Source: Flaccisagitta enflata
Lineage: Eukaryota > Chaetognatha > Sagittoidea > Aphragmophora
DNA length: 64,000 bases
Assembly (NCBI GenBank): GCA_965153355.1
Contig: OZ231126.1
Location: 62,682,001 to 62,746,000, forward strand
Direction: 5' to 3'
Both the position numbers and the translations under genes were made by a program. Below are positions 29,808 to 40,299 of the stretch, in pieces. Each line of letters opens with the position of its first letter. The first letter of the stretch is position 1. The notes under the pieces were generated by a model. That model was given only the letters and a program-made list of their open reading frames with translations, was not told the origin of the DNA and did no database searches.

Positions 29808-30239
29808 ATGATCACTCAAAGTAATAGATTCTTTCAAAATACCAGAGCAAAATTTCAAAACCTATAAAGGGAAAATTCTAAGACTTGAACAAATTGAACA
29901 ATTTTGCATTTCTAAGAACATGGCCCTCATCTTATATGTTCTTAGAATGAGGCTATGTTTTGCAAAATTTTACAATTAGAGATAGTTTTAAAATTTTCCC
30001 TGAGACAAGTCAAGTTGCAAAAACAATTCTTTTTAAAAACCCTTCATTTTTTTTCTCCCCTTTTTACTTTCTCAGCACTCTTTTTTTATCTACCCATGCT
30101 TTTCCATGCAACATTAAAATGAATACAATAAAACGATAACATTTTTTCATGAAAAAAACCTAAATCAGTAAAATTTGAAATATTGAAAAAATTGGTTTGA
30201 CTCATGAAATTTGGTCTTTGTTTGCACCTCGATGTATGG

Positions 30240-31510
30240 AGTCTCTAAATGGAAGAACTCAACATATGCAGACTATTTATCCAAACTAGCCTACCCAACC
30301 ACCCTATTAGCCTAAAAGTGAAAAAAGTGCATAACTTTGCCATTTTTCAATGGATTTGCATGAAACTTTGTATGGAGGCTCTAAATGTAAAGATTTATAG
30401 TTTTAGCTAACTTAGAGGGTTAGCGATCTTTTGGTCATAGCGATCTTATAGAATTTGTGATCTTTAACCCCCCCTCCGTCCCAGACCCAGATACTGTTCA
30501 GATTTTTTTTAGGTCTAAAAAATCTCCCTATTTCACCCTGTGCCAATTTCAACCCGTGCCAATTTCAACCCCAGCCCCAGGCGAGCTCAGTTGTGCCTCA
30601 ACTTCAAGCAAAAAAGAGAAACATTAATTCTTAACCTGGGATTCAACAAGGCCGGACACACGGCTATCCCAGTCGCGTGCGGGTGGGCAGGTCACTTGAT
30701 CACTGGGGCAAGCGCAGTGAGGCCAAAGACCGCAAGAAAACCAAAAAAAGTAAAGTGTGACGGACCGACAGAGGGTCTGACGGACCGACGGACCGACAAA
30801 GCGGGGTGTAGAGTCGCATAGCACACAACTAAAAATCGAAAAACGTTTTTCAATTTTTTTCCCAATGATTGTTGGCTTATTAGCCTCGTTCGCAAAGCAG
30901 AAAAATCCAATTAAGTGGATAACCGGTTTGATATCATAGAATTTTGAAACAATTTTTTATAGAATAATTATTTGTAGTTGCACAATTTCAAAATATTTGG
31001 AAATTATGTTCATGACAAGGCTGAATATACAGTACCCTAGTCGCGGATGGTTGGGCAGGGGCAGTAATGCGTAACGGTGAACCGACTGTTTCAAAAATAT
31101 TTCGGATGTATGAACAGATAGTTGGACCGACACAACAAGGTGGAGTCGCGTGTCCACGACCATAAACTGAAGTTTGTTATAACGCAATATTGAACTTTTT
31201 TGTTCATTAAACTATTGAAATTTTGCTGAAATAGTGAATATATAAAAACAATCATTTAATTGGAAACATCAATTTCGATTATTGAATTTTGATTACTATT
31301 TCAATCTTTTTAATAACCTAAGAATTCATGATTTACATAACATATCATTCATACTATGCATAATTTTGTCCACCGGCTGTCAAGTCTGTAGTTTTCTGAG
31401 ATCAGATCATCAGAGTTACAACTCCCGAATGGGTTTTCAAAGAGAACGTAAATATGTGAAGGGTGGTGTACATGTATAGAGAAATTATTGCCCGAGGGAT
31501 TCGGTTGTAA
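30240..31510. repeat. Duplicated block, copy B
   Basis: Second copy of the block at 24830-27680, in direct orientation. Contains the HINE insertion 30645-30835 and the old element 31015-31170. Confidence 0.8.
30645..30835 (-). mobile_element. HINE-like element with an empty site in copy A
   Basis: AACAAGGCCGGACACACGGC, CAGTCGCGTGCGGGTGGGCAG, (GACC)n, GCGGGGTGTAGAGTCGCATA, GCACACAACTAAAAA. Left flank CCTGGGATTC and right flank TCGAAAAACG join in copy A as GATTCAAAAATCG (26834-26845). The insertion therefore lies inside an A run with no duplicated flank. Confidence 0.9.
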
Positions 31511-32270
31511 TTCGGCGTACGTACCGGCAAATAGTTCGTTGTTGGCGTTAACATCGGCTTGTTCGGTCCGCTGCTCTTTGGATCTGTAATATTGGATGAA
31601 TCTCGCCGAAGTAAGTTTTGGTCATAACGTTTGAGCACTGTATAATTCGTCTGGACTTGGGATAGCGGGGGCAAGCATTATTGGAAAGTAAATAAATTCA
31701 AATGATTGATTATCCTTTGGTAATTTGTTTTGCGTAATTTGGATTATGATTACATCAGTTTTCAGAGTTTGGGGTTGACTCAGAGCAACTTGATGGATTT
31801 GAATCTGTTTAGCCGCTCTGTGGTTGGGGCTGAGGTGAATTTTGATAATTCTAAGGATAGTGGTGAAGGGTGCGCAGTAAACCCCAGTAAAAGCTCCTAA
31901 GGCTCTTGTCCTTATTCTAGTTATTTGATTGCAATGTAATGTTGTCCTACTCATAAGTAGAATTAAAATTAATTAGTTTTATTTTAAAAGATAGTAGTTG
32001 AATCAAAATAAAATCTATATTTTTATTCATAGTAAAAATTATTATATTCAATAAAAATATCCATTTGGAAGTTGTTAGGAAGTGTTTTTAAGAAGTGTAT
32101 CCATACCTGATCACTTTATGATGTTCATTGGCGTGAGCAAAATTTTTGATTTTTTTTATAAATTATTTAAAAGGAAAATTGTTAATTTAATTTTGATAAA
32201 GCTTTTGTATAACTTTTATAATAGATGTTGAAATTAAAGTGGAAAAATTTGAAAATGCTTCAATAGTATT
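31511..32270. other. AT-rich spacer with a GC island, no gene supported
   Basis: 31480-31620 is GC-richer (GGGATTCGGTTGTAATTCGG, TCGGCTTGTTCGGTCCGC) and could be part of a lost exon, but no frame is convincing. From 31620 to 32270 it is AT-rich, with a 110-residue minus-strand frame that lacks family features. Confidence 0.4.
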
Positions 32271-32561
32271 AACAAGCCCGATCGGGCAACTAGATGCGTC
32301 ATCTGCGTGATATTGGAAGAGGCGTAACGGACCGACGGACGGATGGACGGACGGACGGACGGACGGACGGACTTGGTTTTCTGTCTCTCGGAACACGTTT
32401 GTTGATCATTTGATTCAGTATAGACCTCACCGTGGCCTAAAACAGTCAGGAAACGCGGTTTTTGCACTTGCGTAACGGACGGACCGACGGACGGACGGAC
32501 GGACGGACGGACGGACGGACCGACAAACCCTCTTATAGAGATGCGATGACGCATCTAAAAA
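32271..32561 (-). mobile_element. HINE-like element, GATGCGTCAT word
   Basis: AACAAGCCCGATCGGGC (perfect 4-bp stem GCCC/GGGC), AACTAGATGCGTCATC, two (GGAC)n blocks, CTCTTATAGAGATGCGATG, ACGCATCTAAAAA. GATGCGTCAT is the exact inverse of ATGACGCATC at the other end. Confidence 0.85.
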
Positions 32562-32596
32562 TATAATATATGATTGAATGTTTAAAATAACATATA

Positions 32597-32700
32597 TTTT
32601 TAGCAAAACAACGGGCCTGTATATTGAGTTCCCCCCCCCCCGGTTGGTAGGGGGGAAAAATGAAGGGGTCTGGAGATGGGGAAGGAAATCAATGGGACAA
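32597..32700. mobile_element. Partial hAT-type foldback fragment
   Basis: GGGCCTGTATATTGAGTTCC, a C12 run, GGTTGGTAGGGGGG and GGGTCTGGAGATGGGGAA match the left part of 35050-35387. The right part is replaced by a HINE-like terminus. Confidence 0.6.
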
Positions 32701-32705
32701 AAAAG

Positions 32706-32830
32706 AGAAAACAAGGCCAGAAACACGGGCCAAGACGGTGCGCCGGGCGTTATTAATTGTTAGACCCATCCCAGTTCCATCAGGCCTATCCCGAGCTCTG
32801 TCAGACCTAACACCCCTGACATAATTAAGC
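32706..32830 (-). mobile_element. HINE-like 3' end, GGTGCGCCGGGC type
   Basis: AACAAGGCCAGAAACACGGGCC, AAGACGGTGCGCCGGGCG, TTATTAATT, then TAGACCCATCCCAGTTCC tandem units. Inverse copies of this end are at 34128-34170 and 35392-35430. Confidence 0.6.
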
Positions 32831-33544
32831 GAACTAGAAAAATGAGCAAAATTGACAGAAATAATGCATTCAGAGGGCTGAAATTTGACACAGAGAGAGC
32901 TTAAACATAGTATTTTCACAAACCGGGGCAGATTTTTGCACCCAGGAAAATGCGCGGCTCTCGGAAAGTCATATGCCAAAAATGAAGGTAAAGATTTTGG
33001 CTGATTTTGACATGGAAAGTTTGGATGATGAGGCAACATAAACCTCTTTCAGTTTTACCATGAAAAATGCAAGAAAACATTAAATTGCAGGTACTAATAT
33101 CGCTGACAGACAAAAATGAGTCAACAGTACCAAGATATAGTCAGTATCAGCTGCGAAAAGTCTCAAAACCCCATTTCAAATAGTATGGTTTTACCGACAA
33201 ATTTGAACCTAATAAAAACATGAAATTTGCATGATATCATTTGATGATGCTATGGCTATTTGCAGCTCTTGGTTGACATATTTTGGACTTGTTTTGTAAA
33301 ACCCTCATGGAAAAAACATGTTTTAATATCATCCTTAACCTGGACTTCTGTTTTAGACTTTAAAACGCAAATAAATACAAGTAATGATCCCAGTTCGCCT
33401 AATTTTGTCAGAGGTGTTATCCCAAGCTATATCAGACTTATACCGAGCTCTATCACACCTATCCCCACACTTGTCCGACCTCGAGTTGAAAATCTCAAAA
33501 AGAAGCAAAAATCACTGGAAATGATTCAGAAATATGCTAGGATG

Positions 33545-34170
33545 ATTCCCAGATTGCCATAGCATCTCTATGAGAGGCTTTGTCCGTCCGTCCATCCGTC
33601 GCTGAAAATGTTTTAAATCAATTGAAAACTCATTTCATTCATCATTGATGATGCTCGTCATTTCATTCACTATAATAATCAGGTCAGGGTGGCAGAAAAT
33701 TCTATAGGTCCGAGGCACAACTTTTCGCATCGCTATAAGTCCGACTTATCAAAATCAATTATTATTGTGTAAATTTGATAAGAAACTACTAGTTTTCTTC
33801 ATCTTAGCTTTATTTTCATGGATACCAAGAGTTCCTATATCAAAAGAATAAAAGATTAAACCTTAAGCCTTATAAATCTTTTCAATTTTTTCCAATTTTT
33901 TTCTTTTTTCTTCATCTCCTCAATTTTTCTCCATTATCAAATCTATAAGTCCGACTTTTGAGCTATAGTTCCGAGGCACAATGTGCCAAGTGTGCCCCTG
34001 TTTCTGCCACCCTGAATCAGGTATGGTTAGGTCTAATAGAGCTCGGGAATGGTCTGATAGAGCTCGGGATAGGTCTGATAGAGCTAGGGATAGGTCTCAT
34101 GGAGCTAGCGATAGGTCTAAGAATTAATAAGGCCCGGCGCACCGTCTTGGCCCGTGTATCCGGCCTTGTT
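33545..34170 (+). mobile_element. HINE-like element with GAGCTCGGGATAGGTCT array
   Basis: Left end GCCATAGCATCTCTATGAGA then GGCTTTGTCCGTCCGTCC. Right end AATAAGGCCCGGCGCACC, GTCTTGGCCCGTGTATCCGG, CCTTGTT. 34020-34125 holds five units of about 21 bases (ATAGGTCTGATAGAGCTCGGG). The pairing of these two ends is inferred. Confidence 0.5.
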
Positions 34171-34387
34171 AATGGGGTATTGCAACTTAGGTTCTCTGTC
34201 GGTTGCAGTTGGTTGGTCCATTGGTTTGTTGGTCCGTCATGCTCGAGTGAAAAAAATCGCCAAATTGCCGAAAATGTTTGAGATTATTTAACTCATCTCT
34301 TTTATTGTTTGTGGTCCTCGTTGGTTCATTCTTCATCACATGCAGCTATGGATAGGTCTGTTAGAGCTTGAGGTACGCCTGACAGAG

Positions 34388-34476
34388 ATCGGGCAGGGAA
34401 TTCAGTACCATAGGAGCAATGAGAACCTCAGATCGGGCAGGGAATACAGTACCATAGGAGCAATGAGAACCTCAGA
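34388..34476. repeat. 44-bp tandem duplication
   Basis: AGATCGGGCAGGGAATxCAG followed by TACCATAGGAGCAATGAGAA occurs twice in a row. Confidence 0.85.
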
Positions 34477-34603
34477 TGGAGGGTCATTTCCTGCTTCACT
34501 ATTCTAATGAAGTAGCTTCAATTATGTTTTTTCTGAAAGCTGATGAGCAAGAGCTTTGAGTGAATGTAGTTTTATTCCTGTTCTAACTATTGACCAAAAA
34601 GAA

Positions 34604-34758
34604 AACAAGGCTGGATACACGGCCAATACCAGTCGCGGACGGGTGGGCAGGGGCGGATATGCGCGTATTCACACTTTCCAACTCGATCACCGCGGACCAA
34701 CCAACCAACCGACGGACGGACAAAGCCTCTTATAAAGTCGCTTTTCCGCAACTAAAAA
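34604..34758 (-). mobile_element. HINE-like element, AGTCGCGGAC word
   Basis: AACAAGGCTGGATACACGGC, CAGTCGCGGACGGGTGGGCAG, CAACCAACCGACGGAC, CTCTTATAAAGTCGCTTTTC, CGCAACTAAAAA. One base of the word no longer pairs (C to A in the final arm). Confidence 0.8.
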
Positions 34759-34762
34759 GTGC

Positions 34763-34851
34763 AGCACTACTTGGGATTTGAACCTATGACACTGAAGAAA
34801 GAGAAATCAACTTTCTCAAGTTCATCACTCTATCAACAGAGCTGTCGCGCC
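34763..34851 (-). ncRNA. tRNA-like sequence (pseudogene or SINE head)
   Basis: Read on the minus strand it starts GGCGCGACAGCTCTGTTGAT then AGAGTG (an A-box-like D arm). It has AACTT/AAGTT as a possible anticodon-side stem and ends with GGTTCAAATCCCAAGTAG, which fits a B box. Six of seven acceptor positions can pair with wobbles. The T stem pairs poorly and the length (about 89) needs a long variable arm or intron, so a functional tRNA is doubtful. Confidence 0.4.
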
Positions 34852-35049
34852 ATATGCAATTTACAATCATCAATTTGCGGTTTTGTTATGAATCACTTGG
34901 TTTGGAATTTTGTGTTCACTCAATACCTTGGACCATCAGCTTTCAGAAAAACCAAAGCTTTAGGTTCTTCCTTTAAACAGTGAGAATATAGAGGGCCCTC
35001 TTTCTACTGCTCTTATTGCTCCCATCGTACTGTAGGTCTAAGAATTAAA

Positions 35050-35387
35050 TTCAGGCCTGTATATTCTTGAGTTTCCTCCCCGGTGGGGGGGGGGGGGAAA
35101 TCAAAGGGTCTGGAGATGGGGAATGAAGTCTAAGGGGGGAAAAAAGAGAAAAAAAGGAAATTTGGGGAAAATATAACTTTTTAAAGTACCAAATCATAAA
35201 ACTCAATTAGTAAAACACAATTTAACACTATTTACACCTTAACTACATAATTTTATTGCTATATGGGGAAGAAAATCATGGATATAAAAACGCGACGCGA
35301 CATGTCGCGGGGAAGAAAATCAAAGGCAGGGGGGGGGGAAAAAATCAAAAGCGAGTCAAGAATATACACCCCTGGAATTAATAACGC
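35050..35387. mobile_element. hAT-type foldback element
   Basis: CAGGCCTGTATATTCTTGAG at the left is mirrored by CAAGAATATACACCCCTG at the right. GAATTAA flanks both sides (seven of eight bases, with two extra T at the left). Poly-G runs, CAAAGGGTCTGGAGATGGGG and GGGGAAGAAAATCA are inside. The terminal word (ATATTCTTGA) differs from that of 28860-29184 (ATGATGTTGA) but pairs within the element. Confidence 0.75.
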
Positions 35388-35391
35388 CAGG

Positions 35392-35430
35392 CCCACCCAC
35401 CGTCTTGGCCCGTAAATCCGGCCTTGTTTA
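35392..35430 (+). mobile_element. HINE-like 3' end fragment
   Basis: AATAACGCCAGGCCCACCCA, CCGTCTTGGCCCGTAAATCC, GGCCTTGTTT. Only the last 40 bases remain, between two other elements. Confidence 0.6.
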
Positions 35431-35443
35431 ACAATGTTTCAGT

Positions 35444-35579
35444 TAGGGATGTGGAAGCGATTGACCGCTTCCAATTTGGAGGATGGGATAGCTACTAGTA
35501 ATTGAACTGTTAAATGGAAGCGGAAGCGGAAGCGGAAGCGGTGGAAGCGGCATGAAAATCAAACGCTTCCACATCCCTA
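35444..35579. mobile_element. hAT-type MITE, 136 bp
   Basis: TAGGGATGTGGAAGCG and its exact inverse CGCTTCCACATCCCTA, with exact 8-bp duplication GTTTCAGT (35436-35443 and 35580-35587). The interior is a GAAGCG hexamer array. Confidence 0.92.
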
Positions 35580-35587
35580 GTTTCAGT

Positions 35588-36155
35588 GACTGGTCTGGTT
35601 CAGTGGCCAATGTAATGCTAAACTTTTTTCTACAAGGCGAGAGTCGCCATTCACTGGCATTTGAATGAAATTAAGTGTAAAGAACTTTTTTGAACAACTA
35701 TTGTTTTTGAGCAACTATTGAATGTGTGATTGAAAGATCAGATTGGTGCTGGTCCTTGGATGAAACTGCCTCAGATTTTGAGTTTCAAACGTTTGCGTGA
35801 CCGTCATACGGGCAGACAGTCCGACGGACCGACGCGTGCCCTTGCGTCTAAGAGGCTGCGTCTTCATAGTATAATTAGTATCGCTCGATGTTCATTTGCA
35901 AAGAGGGCGACTTTTTATGAGCATTTAAGAAACAAAAGCACAAGCCTAAGTAGATCTCTGAACTCTGAAAAATTGGATTTCCCAGAATTGAGGTATACAC
36001 GGAGGTTGTCCCCAAAAATCGCTTCTAACTTTCGTAAGAGCGTGCAATACATACACCTCTATTTCTTAGTAGAAACAAAACTCGCGTAACTACGATTCTG
36101 ATATTTTGGAAAGACATCTCAGGCGCTACACCACGTAATCTGAGGTGAGATTAAA
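35588..36155. other. Spacer with HINE remnant, no gene seen
   Basis: Contains AGACAGTCCGACGGACCGAC and CTAAGAGGCTGCG (35812-35865), a worn HINE core. A 119-residue plus-strand frame across it has no family features. Confidence 0.5.
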
Positions 36156-36159
36156 ACCC

Positions 36160-36455
36160 GGGGTATACTCGGGTATGCTCGGGTATTGCTTGGGTATTTG
36201 GGTATTGCTCGGGTATTACTCAGGTATTCTTCGGGTATTGCTCGAGTATTTCTTGGGTATTGCTTGAGTATGCTTGAGTATGCCAAGGTATTCCTTTAGT
36301 ATTGCTTTGGTATCGCTTGGGTATACTCGGGTATTGCTTGGGTATTTGGGTATTGCTCCGGTATTGCACGGGTATTGCTAGAGTATTGCTAGGGTATTCC
36401 TAGGGTATTTCTTGGGTATTTCTTTAGTATGCTCGGGTATTGCTCAGGTATTAAT
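36160..36455. repeat. GGGTATTGCTC minisatellite
   Basis: About 25 imperfect units of 10-12 bases (CTCGGGTATTG), flanked by AGGTGAGATTAAAACC and GTATTAATCTCACATTT, which form a loose inverted pair. Confidence 0.85.
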
Positions 36456-37143
36456 CTCACATTTTTCTATTAGAGATTATCAGGTGCGCTATCCCTAGAT
36501 TCATGCGATAAAAGAAACTTTTTAGGAAAAAAAGATTTGTATATTATTTTTTAAGCAGTACAGAAGGGACACAATATGTAAACTATTAACGTTATTCATA
36601 TGTTAACACTATGAAAACGCTTCTTACGAAACACCGTGTCTACCGAGTTATATTTGAAAGTTCCGTTCCTAGTTCCTAGCTTTTTTTTTTCTTTTTTGTA
36701 CGGGAAGAAAGACAAAGAAACAGATGGTAGGAAAGGAAGGAAGAGACCGACAAAGATAGAGGAGTGCATGAAAAACATAGAAAGATAAAAAGAAACAAAT
36801 ACTTTTTTTTATGGGTATAATTTTTAAGTGAAGGTTAGGCTTAAAATGTTATAGTGTCAAGAACATTGGAAGGCTTTATTTTAGGTGTAAACAAAAACTT
36901 GCATCGAAAAAAAAAAATTAAAAAAAAAATCACCCGTTATTAATTAATATCAAAGCTGCACCACATCATTTTTGAGTAAAATTTCATTTTATTCATTTTT
37001 GAATAATAAAACATTATACTAACGTTAAATTTGAATGACATATTGATGTAAGAATAATATCATAAAAGGCTAATTGAATTTCCAATTGTATAGCAAATAA
37101 TCTGAATCTAGAAATACAATAAAAATTATTTTCAAGGAAAATA
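36456..37143. other. AT-rich spacer, nothing recognised
   Basis: Low-complexity AT-rich DNA with no coding signal or repeat termini that I can identify. Confidence 0.6.
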
Positions 37144-38110
37144 CTATCTTCACAATAGAAATCTTTACACATGTTTTTACTGATATCTCTGGTTATATTA
37201 GCTTGATCTTAAAAAAATTGAAATGAAATATTTCAATTTCGCGTTTACCATTTTCACACTATCTTCTAATGATATAATTTCACTCCAAATTGAATTACTT
37301 CTATACGCATTGAGCTAGACAGATGCGGTTTGCGTAAACTGCTTGCAAATTCAAAGAGCTGCATCTATGTCACCAATTTTTCAATGATATGTTGAGTCTT
37401 TCTAGAGCTATTACACAGCGCAATCTGTAGTGACATTAATGCCCTGGGGAATTCCCTGGGAATTTCCCCGTTACAATTATTCATAAGTGAACTGGGCATA
37501 ATCTAAAAATGTCAGAGTTTTATCCTGGGGGAATTCCCTGGAGAATCCCCCAATTAGACTAACTTATTTTATTCATTTCTAAACTAAATGGGGCATATGC
37601 CCCGTTAAGTCCCCATTTAGTCCCTGACAATTTTCACGATAGAAATCGACCTGAAGAAAGCCACTGAAAAAAGGGTTACTGATTTTTAACGAAACATTTT
37701 TGATTAAACAAAACTTAAACTAAATGGGGCATATGCCCTGTTAAGTCCCCATTTAGTCCCTGAATCATTTTTTTCACTAACTTTTAACGGGGCATAGAAC
37801 CGGGCATATTCAAACTCTAACTTTTGCCCGGGGCATTAATGTCACTTTTTTGTACTACAGATTGCGCTGTGTATTAGTCCAAATGTAGCGAAGAAAGGGG
37901 ATCAAAAAAATGGCGAGAATGGTCTGGAGGGCCATCACCTCAAAATACCTCAAAAAGCGCTTCATAACACTTCCCAGGCCAATGGCCGCTATAATTCAGT
38001 CAAATGGCGCTCACACTAAATATTGATAGCTTCATGATTGGTTAGTATCCATTTTCACATCAATAAATGAACTTATTTTCAAAGTGTAAAGATTTCTATT
38101 GTGAAGATAG
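37144..38110. mobile_element. CTATCTT element with TA duplication, copy 1
   Basis: CTATCTTCACAATAGAAATC then TTTACAC at the left is mirrored exactly by GTGTAAAG and GATTTCTATTGTGAAGATAG at the right (27-base inverted repeat), with TA on both outer sides. This is Tc1/mariner-like. It carries the nested ACACAGCGC element 37413-37872 and no transposase. Confidence 0.8.
37413..37872. mobile_element. ACACAGCGCAATCT element, copy 2
   Basis: The same outer 17 bases as 13980-14685. Subterminal GTGACATTAATGCCC is mirrored by GGGCATTAATGTCAC, whereas copy 1 has AGTCCCC. Interior GGGCATATGCCCCGTTAAGT replaces copy 1's GGGGAAAAGCCCC. Possible 3-bp duplication ATT. Confidence 0.8.
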
Positions 38111-38115
38111 TAATG

Positions 38116-38744
38116 TACACTCATTTCTTTTTATAAGAACATGTTATTTTTTTGTGAGGCTCAGTGTTCTTTTTTAGTCGCGTGCTCTGCGACACTACAG
38201 CCCGCTTTGTCTGTCGGTTGGTTGGTTGGTTGGTCGGTCGGTCCCCATTTTACTTTTTTTATGTTATTGCGGCCTTTGGCCTCACTGCACTTGCCCAAGT
38301 GCTTTAGTAACTCAAATACTGCCCCTGCCCACCTGCACGCGACTAAGGGAGCCGTGTATATGGCCTTGTTTTTAGTCAATTTGAGGCTCAAACTGTTCTT
38401 ATGATGTTCTTATTTTATTTTGATCTCTAGCTTATATTGGGATGTTCTTTTTCTGGTAACCTTACTCTAATCACTAATAGAAACAAGATAAGAAATATTC
38501 ACCAAGATAATTATCCTAAACAAATCAAATTGTATTAAGATTGTATTACACAGTGTGGATTAAAGTCAATAATTGCAATTGCTTAGTCTCACTTTTAATT
38601 CTTAACGGCAAGAAATGAGGCTCAAATATTCTTTAACTTTTATGTCTTGACGCTGGCAATGTACTTAGGATTTTTCTTATTTTTTTCCACATCTGAGCCT
38701 CAGTGTTCTTATAAACAAGGTTCTTAGTCAAAGGAATGAATGTA
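38116..38744. mobile_element. TACAC...AAGAAC element carrying a HINE
   Basis: Left TACACTCATTTCTTTTTATA then AGAACATG. Right end inverse TACATTCATTCCTTTGACTA then AGAAC, with GAGGCTCAGTGTTC inside both ends. The HINE-like element 38170-38370 is inserted in its left arm. Confidence 0.65.
38170..38370 (+). mobile_element. HINE-like element, AGTCGCGTGC word
   Basis: TTTTTAGTCGCGTGCTCTGCG, ACACTACAGCCCGCTTTGTC, (GGTT/GGTC)n, GGCCTTTGGCCTCACTGC, CTGCACGCGACTAAGG, GCCGTGTATATGGC, CTTGTTTT. The word pair AGTCGCGTGC/GCACGCGACT and the end hairpin are intact. Confidence 0.88.
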
Positions 38745-38873
38745 GTACAGACATCCTAATCAATTGTTAGTTGTTACATAAGAAGATTGATGAGAAAAAA
38801 AAATAACAGTTTAGCAATGGTCTGAGCTTCATATTGTTATACAAATAACAATATTGAGCCTCAGAAAAAAACA

Positions 38874-39776
38874 AGGCCAAGTGAAGGCCAATAAGTGCGC
38901 CTCGCTTGATTAGGAATTTGTGAATGAACGTTTTTGATGAATGAATTAATGAATGATTGTATGAATGAATGAATGAATGAATGAATGAATGAATGAATGA
39001 ATGAATGAATGAATGAATGAAAATGAATGTGGTAAGGCATGAAAGTTGATAGAAATGAAGAAATACTATCTTGGAAAAAATAAAAGTCCAGGACGTTTAG
39101 TCATATTACAATATGATGATATACATGATTTGTTATGAAAATTGGTGACCAAAATAAAGCTAATAAACAGGGCTAGCAAATAGCGCCAAGCTGAGACTCG
39201 TAGCTTTGTTTGTTTAGATTTTACATCAAGATAAGTTAAAATGTTGATTTCAGGAAATGGACACAAAACTTGAATAGAATTTGAATGTATGACGTTTTGT
39301 TTCAGTGTCGCTTTGATATGCAAAATTTGAAAGGAAAATTGGTGACCATTTTGAAGCTCTTGATCAGGGCTATCCATTGCCGCCAAGCAGAGACTCCTAG
39401 CTTTTTTCATTTGTGTTTTACATCAAAAAGAGTGAGAATGTTGATTCTCAGAAATTGTAAACAAATTGAGTGGAGGAATTGTACTTCAAAATGGCAATAT
39501 ATACTCTTTACCAAGGCATGCCCTTACAGATACAAGTAGTTTCTAAACTCATAAAAGGTTTTTTTAAATAATAGGCTAATAAAAATGGTCATTATTCTAT
39601 TTTATTCAAAATAAAATCATTCCTTTATCCAGCTTGGACTTTTATTTTTTCCAAGATAGTACGTCAGAATGAGCCGTTTTGCGCATTTCAAACGATTGCG
39701 TTACCAACCAACCGACCAACAACCGACCAACCGACGGACATGACCTCTTAAAGAAGTGCGAGGACGCACTTAATAA
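38874..39776 (-). mobile_element. HINE-like element with nested CTATCTT MITE
   Basis: AACAAGGCCAAGTGAAGGCC, AATAAGTGCGCCTCGC, an (AATG)n array (38959-39018), the nested element 39066-39659, then CCAACCGACCAAC, CCTCTTAAAGAAGTGCGAG and GACGCACTTAATAA. AAGTGCGCCTCGC pairs approximately with GCGAGGACGCACTT. Confidence 0.65.
39066..39659. mobile_element. CTATCTT element with TA duplication, copy 2
   Basis: CTATCTTGGAAAAAATAAAA then GTCCA at the left, exact inverse at the right, TA on both sides. Inside, a unit of about 180 bases is doubled (CGCCAAGCTGAGACTCGTAG near 39183 and CGCCAAGCAGAGACTCCTAG near 39382). Confidence 0.85.
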
Positions 39777-40037
39777 CCCGTTGTTACTCAGTCGAGAGCG
39801 TGTATGAGTTATTTCATCTATTATACATAAATGAATACACATCTATGGTATCATTCAATAGCCCCTGATCTTGGTTTTTAAAACCTGTTTGACAGGTTCC
39901 CCTGTGGAGGACTTAGAAATCAGCTGGTTCAAACGAAGCAAATACTTAGTTGAGCCATTTGAATGTATCTCTCTGCGACTGTGTCTCTGTCTCTTTCCTG
40001 TGTCAGTCTGTTGGTCTATCTGCCTGCCTCTGTTTCT

Positions 40038-40180
<143 letters not shown>

Positions 40181-40299
40181 ATCCTCCCTCGTTCTAAACC
40201 ACACAATATCAATTTTGACCTTTGTTTTCACAAGGTTTAAAAAACAAAACAAAACCAATAAAAACTAAAAAAAGAGACAAAATCAAGAACGTTCCAACA

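Larger units (their letters stand above)
27690..30235. mobile_element. Outer element with GTCGGGTTGCAAACG termini
   Basis: TATGTCGGGTTGCAAACG then AAGGCAAAG at the left. The right end GGTCTTTGTTTGCACCTCGA is its inverse. The termini resemble those of 21445-23737. Almost the whole interior is the hAT-type element 27873-29807. Confidence 0.5.

Noticed and set aside
31402-31954. Two 90-110-residue minus-strand frames
   Set aside because: They partly overlap a GC-richer patch, but there is no hydrophobic, domain or splice evidence. Homology to copy A stops at the patch.
34763-34851. Calling a functional tRNA gene
   Set aside because: A-box and B-box-like parts exist, but the T stem does not pair and the anticodon arm is irregular. 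It is kept only as a tRNA-like sequence.
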